Of a stretch of DNA of 64,000 nucleotides, positions 63,864-64,000 are shown in pieces. The position numbers and the translations under genes are program-made. The notes under the pieces are model-generated. The model did not search any database, was not told where the DNA came from, and saw only the letters and a program-made list of their open reading frames with translations. This stretch comes from Candidatus Dadabacteria bacterium (GTDB lineage: Bacteria > Desulfobacterota_D > UBA1144 > Nemesobacterales > Nemesobacteraceae). How positions within the stretch are numbered: position 1 is the stretch's first letter; every line of letters begins with the position of its first letter. The stretch is taken from assembly GCA_022822065.1 (NCBI GenBank), contig JAJECI010000011.1, positions 223,970 to 287,969 of the forward strand, written 5' to 3'.

Positions 63864-64000
63864 TCACTCAATGATTTCGGTTACTACACCTGCCCCTACA
63901 GTCCTTCCTCCCTCTCTTATCGCAAACCGCAACTGCTCCTCCATCGCCACTGGCGCTATCAACTCTACTTCCATGCTCACATTGTCCCCAGGCATCACCA
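63864..64000 (-). CDS. tuf: Elongation factor Tu, C-terminal part (runs off the right edge)
   Basis: The last 44 residues of EF-Tu are read on the minus strand from the window edge to the TGA at 63864-63866: [20 protein letters not shown] then [25 protein letters not shown]. This is domain III, which contacts the tRNA T-stem; the conserved [13 protein letters not shown] is exact. tRNA-Trp follows 19 bases later and secE-nusG-rplK after that, the standard order. The rest of the gene lies outside the window. Confidence 0.97.
   Translation of the reverse strand, partial: VMPGDNVSMEVELIAPVAMEEQLRFAIREGGRTVGAGVVTEIIE

Noticed and set aside
1..64000. CRISPR array, insertion sequences or prophage genes
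   Set aside because: No regularly spaced repeats, transposase, integrase or phage structural genes were found in the window.

Overview
The window looks like a stretch of chromosome from a Gram-negative (diderm) bacterium of roughly 50% G+C. The cut-off gene at the left edge encodes a TonB-dependent outer-membrane receptor, and the rest is mostly housekeeping. Arg AGA/AGG and Ile ATA codons are frequent in the conserved genes. A CysO-like sulfur carrier, a 7Fe ferredoxin, TrmI, MTA phosphorylase and an Fe-S type PurF would suit a delta-proteobacterium-like or Dadabacteria-like lineage. That placement is inference of low confidence; no 16S gene is present.

Layout. 1-5.3 kb: TonB receptor start, proS and ispG (minus), then a SufT-like protein and Mrp ATPase (plus). 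5.3-7.7 kb: a GC-rich nucleotide-sugar epimerase-like gene, a zinc-finger-less DnaJ and a DUF1844 protein. 7.7-12.1 kb: a tightly overlapping minus-strand operon (MFS transporter, trmI, rsmG, mtnP, PfkB kinase). 12.1-13.6 kb: tRNA-Lys and tRNA-Glu behind a near-consensus promoter, then a second MFS paralogue. 13.8-17.4 kb: pckA and two tandem paralogous alpha/beta hydrolases. 17.5-27.1 kb: a minus-strand run with a small unknown gene, nth, fdxA, secG, tpiA, an aminotransferase, def, an HU/IHF-like gene, metH and a glyoxalase-II-like hydrolase. 27.3-28.9 kb: thrC with a CysO-like sulfur carrier. 28.9-31.7 kb: hrcA-grpE-dnaJ without dnaK.

31.8-34.8 kb is the accessory highlight: two overlapping genes for a TIR-APAZ protein and a short, catalytically dead Argonaute. 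This is a SPARTA-type defence module, lower in G+C than its flanks. 35.1-40.3 kb: lpdA, lipB, a TPR protein, a one-domain EamA protein, a degenerate receiver protein, ilvE and a GST. 40.4-49.7 kb: pepA (minus) and a plus-strand run of M20 peptidase, CbiX-like protein, HAD phosphatase, acyl-CoA ligase-like enzyme, purL and purF. 49.7-64 kb: the tuf-trnW-secE-nusG-rplKAJL-rpoBC block on the minus strand, with valS directly after rpoC.

How genes work together. MetH, ThrC and CysO sit in the methionine/threonine/sulfur branch; MtnP recycles methylthioadenosine. LipB and LpdA serve lipoylated dehydrogenases. SufT and Mrp serve Fe-S assembly for clients visible here (IspG, Nth, FdxA, PurF). Several genes (hrcA, lpdA, possibly ispG) have a promoter so close to the start codon, and no Shine-Dalgarno sequence, that leaderless translation is likely. 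The most interesting region is the SPARTA locus; the system type is already known, but this copy and its repeat-bearing upstream region merit a closer look.
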